Origin: Pontibacter sp. Tf4
Lineage (GTDB): Bacteria > Bacteroidota > Bacteroidia > Cytophagales > Hymenobacteraceae
DNA length: 64,000 nucleotides
Direction: 5' to 3'
Assembly: GCF_014212495.1 (NCBI RefSeq)
Contig: NZ_JACKZC010000003.1
Span: 62,001-126,000 of the forward strand
A model generated the notes under the pieces. That model saw only the letters and a list, made by a program, of their open reading frames with translations. It made no database searches and was not told where the DNA came from. The position numbers were made by a program, and so were the translations under genes. Of the stretch, positions 1 through 7,586 are shown one piece after another (the stretch's first letter is position 1; every line of letters begins with the position of its first letter).

Positions 1-36
1 TTATTACTAAAAAGATACTATAGCGCATAAAAACAC

Positions 37-399
37 ATGAGATACTACCTGCTGTTATTTGTAAGCCTTACGCTACTGCTCTTCATGATGCCGAAGAACG
101 ATAGTTTGCGCAGCTTTGCACAGCAATCGACGCTGAAAAAAGGTTGTACATACAGCAGGCATTTTGGCAAAAAGCCTTGTGCCAAAAAATGCCTGAAACA
201 CCAGGCGCACTCCGGTCAGCAAAGCAACGCAGCAGGTATAGTTATTGATTGCAGCCAGCAGGTATACGCCATCGTTAACGAGCTGCCTTCAGAGCTTTTT
301 ATCTCTTTTGTGTCACCCTACAAATTTACAATTCCGCACATCCGGAAGCATCTTGCTCCTGTGCTGGAGTACGACCCTGAGCCGCCCCGAATTTCTTAA
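37..399 (+). CDS. small exported protein, PPR(I/L)S tail family
   Basis: A 120-residue protein of unknown function. Residues 4-20 are hydrophobic and look like a signal peptide or membrane anchor. The rest is basic, with cysteines at 37, 48, 52 and 72. It ends in D-P-E-P-P-R-I-S. A second protein at 6995-7381 has the same start (M-K/R-H/Y-Y-L), the same length and nearly the same tail, so the two look like paralogues bracketing the sulfur-compound genes. It lies 144 bp upstream of the DoxX-DsrE gene on the same strand. I do not recognise a domain. Export is inferred from the N-terminus; the role is unknown. Confidence 0.65.
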   Translation: MRYYLLLFVSLTLLLFMMPKNDSLRSFAQQSTLKKGCTYSRHFGKKPCAKKCLKHQAHSGQQSNAAGIVIDCSQQVYAIVNELPSELFISFVSPYKFTIPHIRKHLAPVLEYDPEPPRIS

Positions 400-543
400 A
401 ATACACCAGATATGTTAAATGCATCAGCTTGTCAATTCATAGTTATAGTTGGTGCTGCCATACCGCTACTTCCCCAATAGGTGAATTGCTATAGGTATGC
501 TCATACTTTATCTAATAAGTTATTTTAAGAAAAATCTAAACGT

Positions 544-1428
544 ATGGAAACTACTCCAAAACAAAAAATATCATTCCTGGTGCTGCGTAGCCTGGGCAGT
601 CTTATCTTTATTATGGCTGGTACAAGCCACTTTGTAAAAACTGCCGGTGCAGCTGCCCGGTTAGAAAAGGCGCCGTTCGCTCACTTGGCCACCTGGATGG
701 CATCAGCTGAAACCCTTATCTTACTTTCAGGAGCAGGTTTGCTTATTGGTGGCTTTATGCTGCTGGCAGGCTTTAAAACTAAGCTGGCTTCTGCCGGATT
801 ACTGGCTATCCTTATACCGATTACGCTGACCGTACAGGTAGGCAGCGGAGACTATGGGCCTTTGTTCAAGAATGTGGCGCTGATAGGTTTGCTCATCTTT
901 TTTATCATAAACGGCGCTGTGTACCATAGTATAGATTCGTTTCTGGAACAGAAAAAGAGAATTATTCCTTTGCCTGCACGAAATAAGGGCTATGTACCTA
1001 TAGTAGTTATTGGGCTGATGGTATTGCTTGGTTCCTGCGCCACGACAAATGCTCAAAATACTATGAATCAGCGTATGACCCATACTACCGCCAGTACAAA
1101 GTATGCAGTACTCATCAGCCAGCCAAATCACTTAAAAGCTGCTGTAAATACCGCTGAGACAATTACCAAAGACAGCAAGTATAACCGTGATTCGTTTGTA
1201 GTGATGGCCTGCGGAAAGTCGGTAGAAGCCTTTAAAAAAGACGGTGCGATGGCTGCAGAGATAGCCAAAGGCAGAGCCGCCGGGGTTACCTACATACTGT
1301 GCGGCATGTCGCTGAAGCAGTTCAATATTGCCCTATCCGATCTTATAGATGGTGTAGAGATCACACCCAATGGCCTAACTTATATGTTTGACCTTAAGCA
1401 AAAAGGCTATACGACTGTGGAACTTTAG
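544..1428 (+). CDS. DoxX-like membrane protein fused to a DsrE-like domain
   Basis: Residues 10-130 form four hydrophobic segments typical of DoxX-family membrane proteins, which in thiosulfate:quinone oxidoreductases are membrane subunits. A fifth hydrophobic stretch (151-164) ends in L-L-G-S-C and looks like a lipoprotein signal embedded inside the protein. It is followed by a DsrE/DsrF-like domain (about 184-294) with the cysteine expected to carry sulfane sulfur in ...ILCGMS (Cys253). No stop or frame change separates the two parts. The DsrE part should be periplasmic if the segment is an anchor. The next genes, a TlpA thioredoxin and a second DsrE protein, support a sulfur-transfer role. 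The specific reaction is inferred. Confidence 0.8.
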   Translation: METTPKQKISFLVLRSLGSLIFIMAGTSHFVKTAGAAARLEKAPFAHLATWMASAETLILLSGAGLLIGGFMLLAGFKTKLASAGLLAILIPITLTVQVGSGDYGPLFKNVALIGLLIFFIINGAVYHSIDSFLEQKKRIIPLPARNKGYVPIVVIGLMVLLGSCATTNAQNTMNQRMTHTTASTKYAVLISQPNHLKAAVNTAETITKDSKYNRDSFVVMACGKSVEAFKKDGAMAAEIAKGRAAGVTYILCGMSLKQFNIALSDLIDGVEITPNGLTYMFDLKQKGYTTVEL

Positions 1429-1483
1429 TCACATAACACCTTAAAAGATTGGGTTAATTTAGCTTCATTAACAAACTAACAGC

Positions 1484-2119
1484 ATGAATAAGAAGAAATT
1501 TTCAATAAAAGATATACCGGGCTGGGCGGTAATGCTCGCCGTTTTCGGAATTTTATATTTCACTGGGTTGCATACCGAAGCTATTGGCCAAGTGCAGCGT
1601 ATATTGCTGGCCACAGGTATTAAAAATGCCGATGTACCGGAAACCTTACAGAACCCGGACGCTACCGCAGTAGTAGATGCGGCTGCCGTGGCGAATACTG
1701 AAATGGCCGGAGCCGGTTTCAAAATTGTGGATCTGCAGGGCAAACAAGTAGCTTTTGAGATTCTGAAAGGAAAAGTCATATTCCTAAACATCTGGGCTAC
1801 CTGGTGCCCGCCCTGCATTGCCGAAATGCCAAACATTCAGAAGCTTTACGACAAGGTAGGCTCAGACAAAATTGCCTTTGTGATGCTGTCTGTAGATGAA
1901 GGCGGCATGGAGAAGGTGAAGAAGTTTATCGATAAGAAAAAGTACACATTCCCGGTATACATGCCGGCCAGCCAGTTCCCGCAGGAGTTCTACTCTAACG
2001 CCATACCTACTACCTTCATCATTTCACCGGAAGGTAAGATCGTGGCCAAGCAGGAAGGCATGGCTGATTATGACACCCCTGAAGTAGTAGCGTTCCTGCA
2101 GGGGATGGTGAAAAAGTAA
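1484..2119 (+). CDS. TlpA-family membrane-anchored thioredoxin
   Basis: A 211-residue protein with one N-terminal membrane segment (about 14-28), a variable Ala-rich linker and a thioredoxin fold from about residue 78. The redox motif W-C-P-P-C lies at 107-111 and the cis-proline region is A-I-P-T-T near 175. Proteins of this TlpA/ResA type reduce disulfides or maintain cysteines outside the cytoplasmic membrane. Here the likely clients are the cysteines of the neighbouring DsrE domains or the haem-binding sites of the dihaem cytochrome; that is inference from position. It follows the DoxX-DsrE gene by 55 bp on the same strand and is probably in its operon. Confidence 0.88.
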   Translation: MNKKKFSIKDIPGWAVMLAVFGILYFTGLHTEAIGQVQRILLATGIKNADVPETLQNPDATAVVDAAAVANTEMAGAGFKIVDLQGKQVAFEILKGKVIFLNIWATWCPPCIAEMPNIQKLYDKVGSDKIAFVMLSVDEGGMEKVKKFIDKKKYTFPVYMPASQFPQEFYSNAIPTTFIISPEGKIVAKQEGMADYDTPEVVAFLQGMVKK

Positions 2120-2126
2120 TATCTTT

Positions 2127-2165
2127 CCATATACATAGTTTACGAGAAGTGAACTATGTATATGG
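2127..2165. other. perfect 14-bp hairpin between tlpA-like and dsrE-like genes
   Basis: CCATATACATAGTT (2127-2140) is repeated exactly in inverted form at 2152-2165, with an 11-base loop. No T-run follows, so it is not a standard terminator. It lies 8 bp after the thioredoxin stop, within an apparent operon, and could protect the upstream mRNA 3' end or bind a regulator. Confidence 0.6.
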
Positions 2166-2243
2166 CTTACAATTAGTTGAACAAAAAGGGCTTCGCATCC
2201 AACTTAGTTAAATTGTCTAATCATATACTTAAACAAGCAAATT

Positions 2244-2690
2244 ATGAAATTGAAACTGATCATGATGGTGCTGGTGGCTACGCTGGTAGCGCCCCTACCT
2301 ATGGCCCAGGCACAAACAAAGTCAAAAGCTAAAAAAACGGAACAAACATCGCAGCGCAAGATTGTATACGATCTATCGGTAGCTGACACCACCATGCATG
2401 CCGGCTTGATGAGACAACTCAACAATATTAAACGCGGCTGGCCTGATGCACAAATAGAAGTGGTGGTTCACGGCAAAGCGCTTAACCTGTTGGTTACTGG
2501 TAAATCAACTCAGGCCAACGCCATAAAAGAGCTACAGGCCAAAGGGGTAGTTTTTGCTGCTTGCGAGAATACGATGAAAAGAGCTAAAGTAGAAAAGAGC
2601 CAGCTGTTGCCGAATGTACCTACCGTGCCAATGGGCATAGGTGAAATCGTAACTAAACAGGAAGAAGGCTGGAGTTACATTAAGTTTTAG
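2244..2690 (+). CDS. exported DsrE-family protein
   Basis: A 148-residue protein with a clear signal peptide (cleavage near A-Q-A-Q, residue 24) and a DsrE/DsrF-like fold. The hallmark cysteine is Cys107 in ...FAACENT, aligning with Cys253 of the DoxX-DsrE fusion. DsrE-like proteins carry persulfide sulfur between enzymes; an exported version would act in the periplasm. It sits between the thioredoxin and a membrane hydroxylase on the same strand. Function as a sulfur carrier is inferred from family and context. Confidence 0.75.
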   Translation: MKLKLIMMVLVATLVAPLPMAQAQTKSKAKKTEQTSQRKIVYDLSVADTTMHAGLMRQLNNIKRGWPDAQIEVVVHGKALNLLVTGKSTQANAIKELQAKGVVFAACENTMKRAKVEKSQLLPNVPTVPMGIGEIVTKQEEGWSYIKF

Positions 2691-2710
2691 AAACTATAGA
2701 AGTATAGCTA

Positions 2711-3634
2711 TTGGCAAAATACTGGCAGATTTTCGTCTCGTCTTTTACGGATTACGGGAACTACCTTTTCCGTGAAGTTCTTAATCCGGGTTGGGGTAAC
2801 TATTTCTACTGGCTGATCGGCTTATCGCTTTTCTTCTGGCTTTTAGAAATAGTTAAGCCCTGGCGTGCCCAACAGGCTATACTCCGAAAGGATTTCTGGC
2901 TCGATGGCTTCTACATGTTCTTCAATTTCTTCTTGTTTTCGCTTATCGGGTTCAATGCCATTTCTAACATTGGTGTAGAAGCTTTCAATGATTTCCTGTC
3001 CTTGTTTGGCATTACCAACCTGGTAGCTTTTGAAGTGCAGTCGTGGCCCGTGTGGGCGCAGCTGCTCACTTTATTTATAGTCCGTGATTTTATACAATGG
3101 AACGTACACCGGCTACTGCACCGCTCCGAATTTCTGTGGCGCTTTCACAAGGTACACCATTCGGTGCAACAAATGGGCTTTGCGGCGCACCTGCGCTTCC
3201 ATTGGGGCGAAACTATAGTGTACAGAACAATAGAGTACATCCCACTGGCCATGATAGGTTTTGGTATTCAGGACTTCTTTCTGGTGCACATTCTTGCGAC
3301 TTCTATTGGCCATTTCAACCATTCCAACATAAACGTTCCGTTAGGTCCGTTGCGCTACCTGTTTAATAATCCGCAAATGCACATCTGGCACCACGCCAGG
3401 TATATGCCCCGTCGTTATGGCGCAAACTATGGCATCAGCTTAAGTGTTTGGGATTACCTGTTTGGTACAGCTTATATGCCCGAAGATGGACGTGATATTG
3501 CACTTGGGTTCGATGATGTAGAGCAATATCCGGAGTCGTTTGTAAATCAACAGTTACATCCATTCCTGAACAATCGCTCAAACGGTGAGTTAGGTATAAC
3601 ACAAGAAGAAGTAAAACACCTGGAAAAAGTATAA
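2711..3634 (+). CDS. sterol desaturase / fatty acid hydroxylase family protein
   Basis: A 307-residue integral membrane protein with a TTG start 20 bp after the DsrE gene. It has about four hydrophobic spans and the histidine clusters of the di-iron fatty-acid-hydroxylase superfamily: H-R-L-L-H, H-K-V-H-H and H-I-W-H-H. These enzymes insert oxygen into or desaturate lipid chains at the membrane face. The substrate cannot be read from the sequence. Its position at the end of a run of sulfur-type genes is unexplained and may be incidental. It ends just before a strong bidirectional terminator. Confidence 0.85.
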   Translation: MAKYWQIFVSSFTDYGNYLFREVLNPGWGNYFYWLIGLSLFFWLLEIVKPWRAQQAILRKDFWLDGFYMFFNFFLFSLIGFNAISNIGVEAFNDFLSLFGITNLVAFEVQSWPVWAQLLTLFIVRDFIQWNVHRLLHRSEFLWRFHKVHHSVQQMGFAAHLRFHWGETIVYRTIEYIPLAMIGFGIQDFFLVHILATSIGHFNHSNINVPLGPLRYLFNNPQMHIWHHARYMPRRYGANYGISLSVWDYLFGTAYMPEDGRDIALGFDDVEQYPESFVNQQLHPFLNNRSNGELGITQEEVKHLEKV

Positions 3635-3651
3635 GAGGTTGTGCTTTCAGG

Positions 3652-3699
3652 CAAACTAAAAGTCCCGTAGTAGAGATTTACCACAGGACTTTTAGTTTG
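3652..3699. terminator. bidirectional terminator between convergent genes
   Basis: A perfect 14-bp inverted repeat: CAAACTAAAAGTCC (3652-3665) and its complement (3686-3699). It lies between the ends of the hydroxylase and nucleotidase genes, with A/T-rich stem ends that supply U-runs in both directions. Confidence 0.8.
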
Positions 3700-3714
3700 A
3701 TATGTAGTTTATAC

Positions 3715-5337
3715 TTAGCGTTTGATGGTCACTTCGCCCATATTAGCTGGCATGTCTACTGTCTTCATTTCCTTTAACTTCTGAATGAGGAATTCGGTTA
3801 ATGGTTGCGCTGTTCTGTTGATGTTTCGCCCTTTGCCTATCTCATCGAAGTTATGCAGTCCGGTTAGTAAGCCGTTGTGGGTGACAACCTGGTAATTCTG
3901 TGTATCTTCTACTGGCTGACTTTTTATTTGTACGTTGCTAACTCGTTCTCCGACTGGCTTGGTAAGATCCATTTCATAGCGGATTCCAGCTGTCTGGATA
4001 AGACCACCTACCGCTTCTAGTTTGTTATCCGGCTTTAAATTTTTTGCCGCCTGCTCCAGAGTTGATTTCAACTGCTTTCCTGTCATGGTCAAGGTTACGA
4101 TTTTAGATGGGTGTGGCAACAGCTTGTATATTTCTTCACTTGTGACAGGACCAGGCTTTAAAGAGATACCATATCCTACTCCCGGCATAACAGCTATGTC
4201 TCCATGAAAGCTTTCTATTAGCAGATTACCTACCAGCTTATCAAACGGACTTTCAGATTTATACTGTCTGCCGATGACTGCCTTGCTTTCCACCACATAT
4301 TCCTGTAGCTTTTCCAGGTGTGGTCTGCGCTGTTCGTCAATCAGCTCCTGCATGGCTGCATCAGGCTGCACCTGCTCGTTCCAGAGCCAATGATGATGCG
4401 TTTTCACATCAATCAGTTTTTGGTTCCTTAGTACCAGTTCTGTTTCACCTAACACCGCTGCATCTGACATAGCCTGTACCACATAGGTCTGCCCTATCTT
4501 CTTTCTTGGTTCCAGTATGTCGTGGCTATGGGCTCCTATGATCAGGTCTATACCTGCTACTTCACGCGCCATTTTGTAATCCACAGCCGTTCCTTCATGT
4601 GAAAGCACCACCACTACATCGGCTTTTTTTCGGAGCTCAGGTACATAGGTTTGCGCGACTTCCTGCCCTACTTTAAAGGTAAGTCCCTTCACATTATCCG
4701 GATTACCGGTCTTAGGTGTATTGCGGTAACCAAGAGCCAGAATAGCCACCTTCACACCATTCTTCTCCTTGATGATGTAAGGCTCTCCGAAAACAGGCTG
4801 CAGCGTGTTGTCATCCGTTATATTGGCTGCCCGCATCGGAAAGGTTGCCAGTTGCTCCAGCTCGCGCGTGCGCTGCAAACCATAATCGAAATCATGGTTT
4901 CCGAGGGCCATCAAATCATATTTCACCGCATTCATGAAACGGATCATGGCTTCACCTTTGGTTAGGTTGCCTAGTTGGTCGTCACTAAATGTATCGCCGC
5001 CATCTACCAGCAACACCTTATCTGCCCCCTTCTCATTTCGCACCTTATTAATAGCGGTAGCCAGGTAAGCAAAGCCCCCTATCGTGGCTGTTTTATCGAA
5101 TGTTATAAGTGTATCGCGACCAGCGTCGCCAGTTTGGGCTGTCGCATTATCCGTTGTCGTCAGGAAAGGCATATAAGAACCGTGCATGTCATTGGTATGC
5201 AAAATGCTGATTGATTTATGCTCTTTTACTGCCATTTCACTTGCAGCCGTTGCTGCTGGGTTTGAGTTTGTACAGGCGCCCGCAAGTATAAGCGGCGCCA
5301 TCATAAAGGTTACTCCCAAATGCATACTAATCTTCAT
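3715..5337 (-). CDS. 5'-nucleotidase family lipoprotein (canonical metallophosphatase)
   Basis: About 540 residues. I chose the start at 5337 because it directly precedes a lipoprotein signal with lipobox L-A-G-A-C; the frame is open further upstream, to 5397. The calcineurin-like domain has every expected metal and catalytic motif: HTNDMHG, DGGD, GNHDFD, SHEG and GAHSHD. A C-terminal nucleotidase domain follows from about residue 350. Family members hydrolyse 5'-nucleotides or UDP-sugars outside the cytoplasm. It is the last gene of a leftward set with the YeiH exporter and rhodanese. SoxB belongs to the same superfamily, but the GNHD motif here favours ordinary phosphoesterase activity. Confidence 0.9.
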   Translation of the reverse strand: MKISMHLGVTFMMAPLILAGACTNSNPAATAASEMAVKEHKSISILHTNDMHGSYMPFLTTTDNATAQTGDAGRDTLITFDKTATIGGFAYLATAINKVRNEKGADKVLLVDGGDTFSDDQLGNLTKGEAMIRFMNAVKYDLMALGNHDFDYGLQRTRELEQLATFPMRAANITDDNTLQPVFGEPYIIKEKNGVKVAILALGYRNTPKTGNPDNVKGLTFKVGQEVAQTYVPELRKKADVVVVLSHEGTAVDYKMAREVAGIDLIIGAHSHDILEPRKKIGQTYVVQAMSDAAVLGETELVLRNQKLIDVKTHHHWLWNEQVQPDAAMQELIDEQRRPHLEKLQEYVVESKAVIGRQYKSESPFDKLVGNLLIESFHGDIAVMPGVGYGISLKPGPVTSEEIYKLLPHPSKIVTLTMTGKQLKSTLEQAAKNLKPDNKLEAVGGLIQTAGIRYEMDLTKPVGERVSNVQIKSQPVEDTQNYQVVTHNGLLTGLHNFDEIGKGRNINRTAQPLTEFLIQKLKEMKTVDMPANMGEVTIKR

Positions 5338-5499
5338 CGTACTAAAGTTTAATTGGTGAGATTTATACAGCCGTGAACGTGCCCAGCAGGTCTGCACGGA
5401 CTGGTGAATACTTCCCCAGATATTGCTTTATAGCTTCGATAGCCTTTATACCTGCGTCGGCGCGGTGGTCGGCATTCTTTTCAAAAACATACTGCTCTT

Positions 5500-6438
5500 T
5501 TAAGCCACATAGTAAACTGCCAGCAGAGAGCCTGTAGCCACAACCAGCCAAAGCACCACTCCTTGTAGGAATGGCCTGATACTAATGGTTCTGAGCAGCG
5601 ACATGCTGATGCCTGCACCAGTTAAAAATAAACTGATAACCAAACCTTTTCTGGCCAGCATGGTCAGCCAGCCATACACTTCGCTCAGGCCACTTAGAAA
5701 CGTGCTGAATAGAGATGCTACCAAGAAGAAAAGTATGAACTTCGGGAAGCTTGCCTTGCCTTCCGACTTAAAAAGAAAGCCCGTAATCAATACCATCGGG
5801 AGTATCCACAGCGCCCGCGTGAGTTTAAGCGTAGTGGCAATCTCGAGTGCCTTTTCTCCAAACTCCGTGGCAGCCCCTACTACAGAACTGGTATCATGTA
5901 TGGCAATAGCGGCCCAAACACCAAATTGCTCTTGCGATAGTTGTAGCTGATTGCCGATGAACGGGAAAACAAACAAGGCTAGCGCATTCAAGATGAACAC
6001 CACACCCAGCGCTACGGAAATCTCCTTTTCTGATGCTTTGATAGCCGGGGCAACGGCGGCAATGGCACTTCCCCCACAAATAGCCGTACCGGCAGAAATA
6101 AGGTGATTCAGCTTTTTCTCAACGCCTAACAGTTTCGCCAATAGTAAACCGACCACCATAGTGGCAATAAGCGAAATGGCCGTATAGAAGAAGCCTGTAA
6201 AGCCGGTTTCAGCTACTTGGTACAGGTTAATGCCGAAGCCCAACCCTACTACAGAAGCCTGCAATGCGTACTTAGTAACCTTGCTCAGTTTTGCCGGATA
6301 AGGGTTACCAAAAATCAGTCCTAATACTATACCAGAGAATAAAGCAAGCGGCGCACCAATAAGGTCTGTTAATACAATAAGTATCAATATGAGCCAGAAA
6401 AAGCCCAGTTGAACATATCTTTTGCTTAAAATCTCCAC
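5500..6438 (-). CDS. YeiH/UPF0324-family putative sulfate or sulfite exporter
   Basis: A 312-residue protein of about nine to ten membrane spans with the conserved G-T-A-I-C-G-G-S-A-I-A-A motif of the YeiH (Cons_hypoth698) family. Members have been linked to export of oxidised sulfur anions, though most are uncharacterised. The start lies 3 bp after the stop of the rhodanese gene, so the two are surely co-transcribed. With a sulfane-sulfur-handling partner and a nearby thiosulfate-dehydrogenase-like cytochrome, export of sulfite or sulfate is a reasonable inference. Confidence 0.85.
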   Translation of the reverse strand: MEILSKRYVQLGFFWLILILIVLTDLIGAPLALFSGIVLGLIFGNPYPAKLSKVTKYALQASVVGLGFGINLYQVAETGFTGFFYTAISLIATMVVGLLLAKLLGVEKKLNHLISAGTAICGGSAIAAVAPAIKASEKEISVALGVVFILNALALFVFPFIGNQLQLSQEQFGVWAAIAIHDTSSVVGAATEFGEKALEIATTLKLTRALWILPMVLITGFLFKSEGKASFPKFILFFLVASLFSTFLSGLSEVYGWLTMLARKGLVISLFLTGAGISMSLLRTISIRPFLQGVVLWLVVATGSLLAVYYVA

Positions 6439-6441
6439 AGT

Positions 6442-6840
6442 TTATTTTGTTTCTATCCCTGCCGATTTGAGCGCATCAAATCCTACAGTTGCGTTGTAGA
6501 TGTTATTGAAGTTGTTGTTTTTCATTACTGTTGTTGCTTTACTACTTCTATTCCCGGATTTACAGTACAACAGGTAGGTGGCGGCTGTATCCAGTTTAGC
6601 TATTTCCTTTTCAAAATCCGGTGAAGTATAGTCTATATTAACAGCGCCTTCCAGGTGGCCTTCCTGAAATTCATACGGTGTGCGTACATCCAGCACCACC
6701 ACTTCTTGACTAGATTCAATTAATTGCTTTACTTCAGTTGCATTTAAATTTACTTTTGTACTGCCTGCTTCTTGCTGGCAACTGCTAAATCCAAAAAGAA
6801 GCATAAAGGCAATTAGTTTTACTACATAGTTCATATCCAT
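6442..6840 (-). CDS. rhodanese-domain lipoprotein
   Basis: A 132-residue protein with a lipoprotein signal (lipobox F-S-S-C, Cys21) and one rhodanese domain. The active-site loop is C-K-S-G-N-R-S with catalytic Cys93, and the CDC25-like D-V-R-T-P-Y-E-F motif lies at 51-58. Rhodaneses move sulfane sulfur from thiosulfate or persulfides to acceptors. The lipobox predicts a periplasmic or outer-membrane location. It leads the leftward operon with the YeiH exporter. A CRP-type palindrome lies 64 bp upstream of the start, in the divergent promoter region. Confidence 0.9.
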   Translation of the reverse strand: MDMNYVVKLIAFMLLFGFSSCQQEAGSTKVNLNATEVKQLIESSQEVVVLDVRTPYEFQEGHLEGAVNIDYTSPDFEKEIAKLDTAATYLLYCKSGNRSSKATTVMKNNNFNNIYNATVGFDALKSAGIETK

Positions 6841-6903
6841 AGTTCAATTTTAAACTTTTAATAATTCTATAGTTTGCAAGTTCAAACATTGCGGCCTGAA
6901 CCT

Positions 6904-6921
6904 ATGTGACAAAAGTCACTG
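6904..6921. promoter_or_regulatory. CRP/FNR-type palindrome, copy 1
   Basis: TGTGACAAAAGTCACT lies between the divergent rhodanese (start 6840) and small-protein (start 6995) genes. It fits TGTGA-N6-TCAC(A) and matches the 9329-9346 site over 16 consecutive bases. A CRP/FNR-family regulator is the likely ligand; none is encoded in the window. Confidence 0.65.
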
Positions 6922-6994
6922 TTAGCCAAAAGTCGTTTCACTTGTTTTGTAAAATATCACAGCAGAACGTCGTTATAAACTATAAAACCACTAC

Positions 6995-7381
6995 TTGAAA
7001 CACTACCTGCACATATGGGCCATTTTGATGTTAATCCTACATCTTGGGGTGCTGACCATCATCAGCTTCGTGCCAGGAGAACGTGCGGGTGTCTCTATCA
7101 AAAAGGTTTGTCTGAGGAAAGAAGTCCAAAAGCAGTTAGTGGCATCAGTTCATAAAGCCACATTTCAAAATCAGCTGCTAAACAAAGTGCCAGATACAGA
7201 AAACGGCCAGCAAGATGGAGCTGTTGAGATACATTGTTCTGTAAAACTGATAAGCACGGCACCCACTGATGAATTCGTGTTTGTGCCACTGAATCTGGAA
7301 GACCAAAAATCCGGTCACAATCAAATGAGTTACTACTCTCTTAGCAAATTCTTAGAGCCTGACCCGCCCCGGCTTAGCTAG
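6995..7381 (+). CDS. small exported protein, PPR(I/L)S tail family
   Basis: A 128-residue protein with a TTG start and a hydrophobic N-terminus (residues 6-27). It ends in P-D-P-P-R-L-S and resembles the product of 37-399 in start, length and tail. There are cysteines at 39 and 76. No domain is recognised. It lies 74 bp downstream of the CRP-type palindrome and upstream of the SoxB-like gene. Having one copy at each end of the DoxX-to-rhodanese block suggests a shared, perhaps sensory or metal-related role, but nothing in the sequence proves it. Confidence 0.6.
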   Translation: MKHYLHIWAILMLILHLGVLTIISFVPGERAGVSIKKVCLRKEVQKQLVASVHKATFQNQLLNKVPDTENGQQDGAVEIHCSVKLISTAPTDEFVFVPLNLEDQKSGHNQMSYYSLSKFLEPDPPRLS

Positions 7382-7586
7382 TCACTTTCCCTATTTAGTG
7401 GCAAACACAGGTAAAGTATATTCTTGGGTTTGCTACGTCTAACTGCACCCTTCCTGCTCCTTTTAGAACATCCTTTCAAATTATGAGCTTGAAGCCACGG
7501 TGTGCCTATTAAAAATCCATTTACCAGAGTATAGATAAACCTATTCTGTTTAGGCTTATCCCTTACACCTATTTTACTAAAGTAAT

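Noticed and set aside
544-1428. DoxX and DsrE parts as two separate genes
   Set aside because: One frame spans both without a stop, and no start with its own spacing is preferred between them; an internal start cannot be fully excluded.
5363-5551. 62-codon minus-strand frame between the YeiH and nucleotidase genes
   Set aside because: It overlaps the YeiH end and has no start of its own; a helical A-G-I-K-A-I-E-A-I segment looks coding, but it may only be a remnant.
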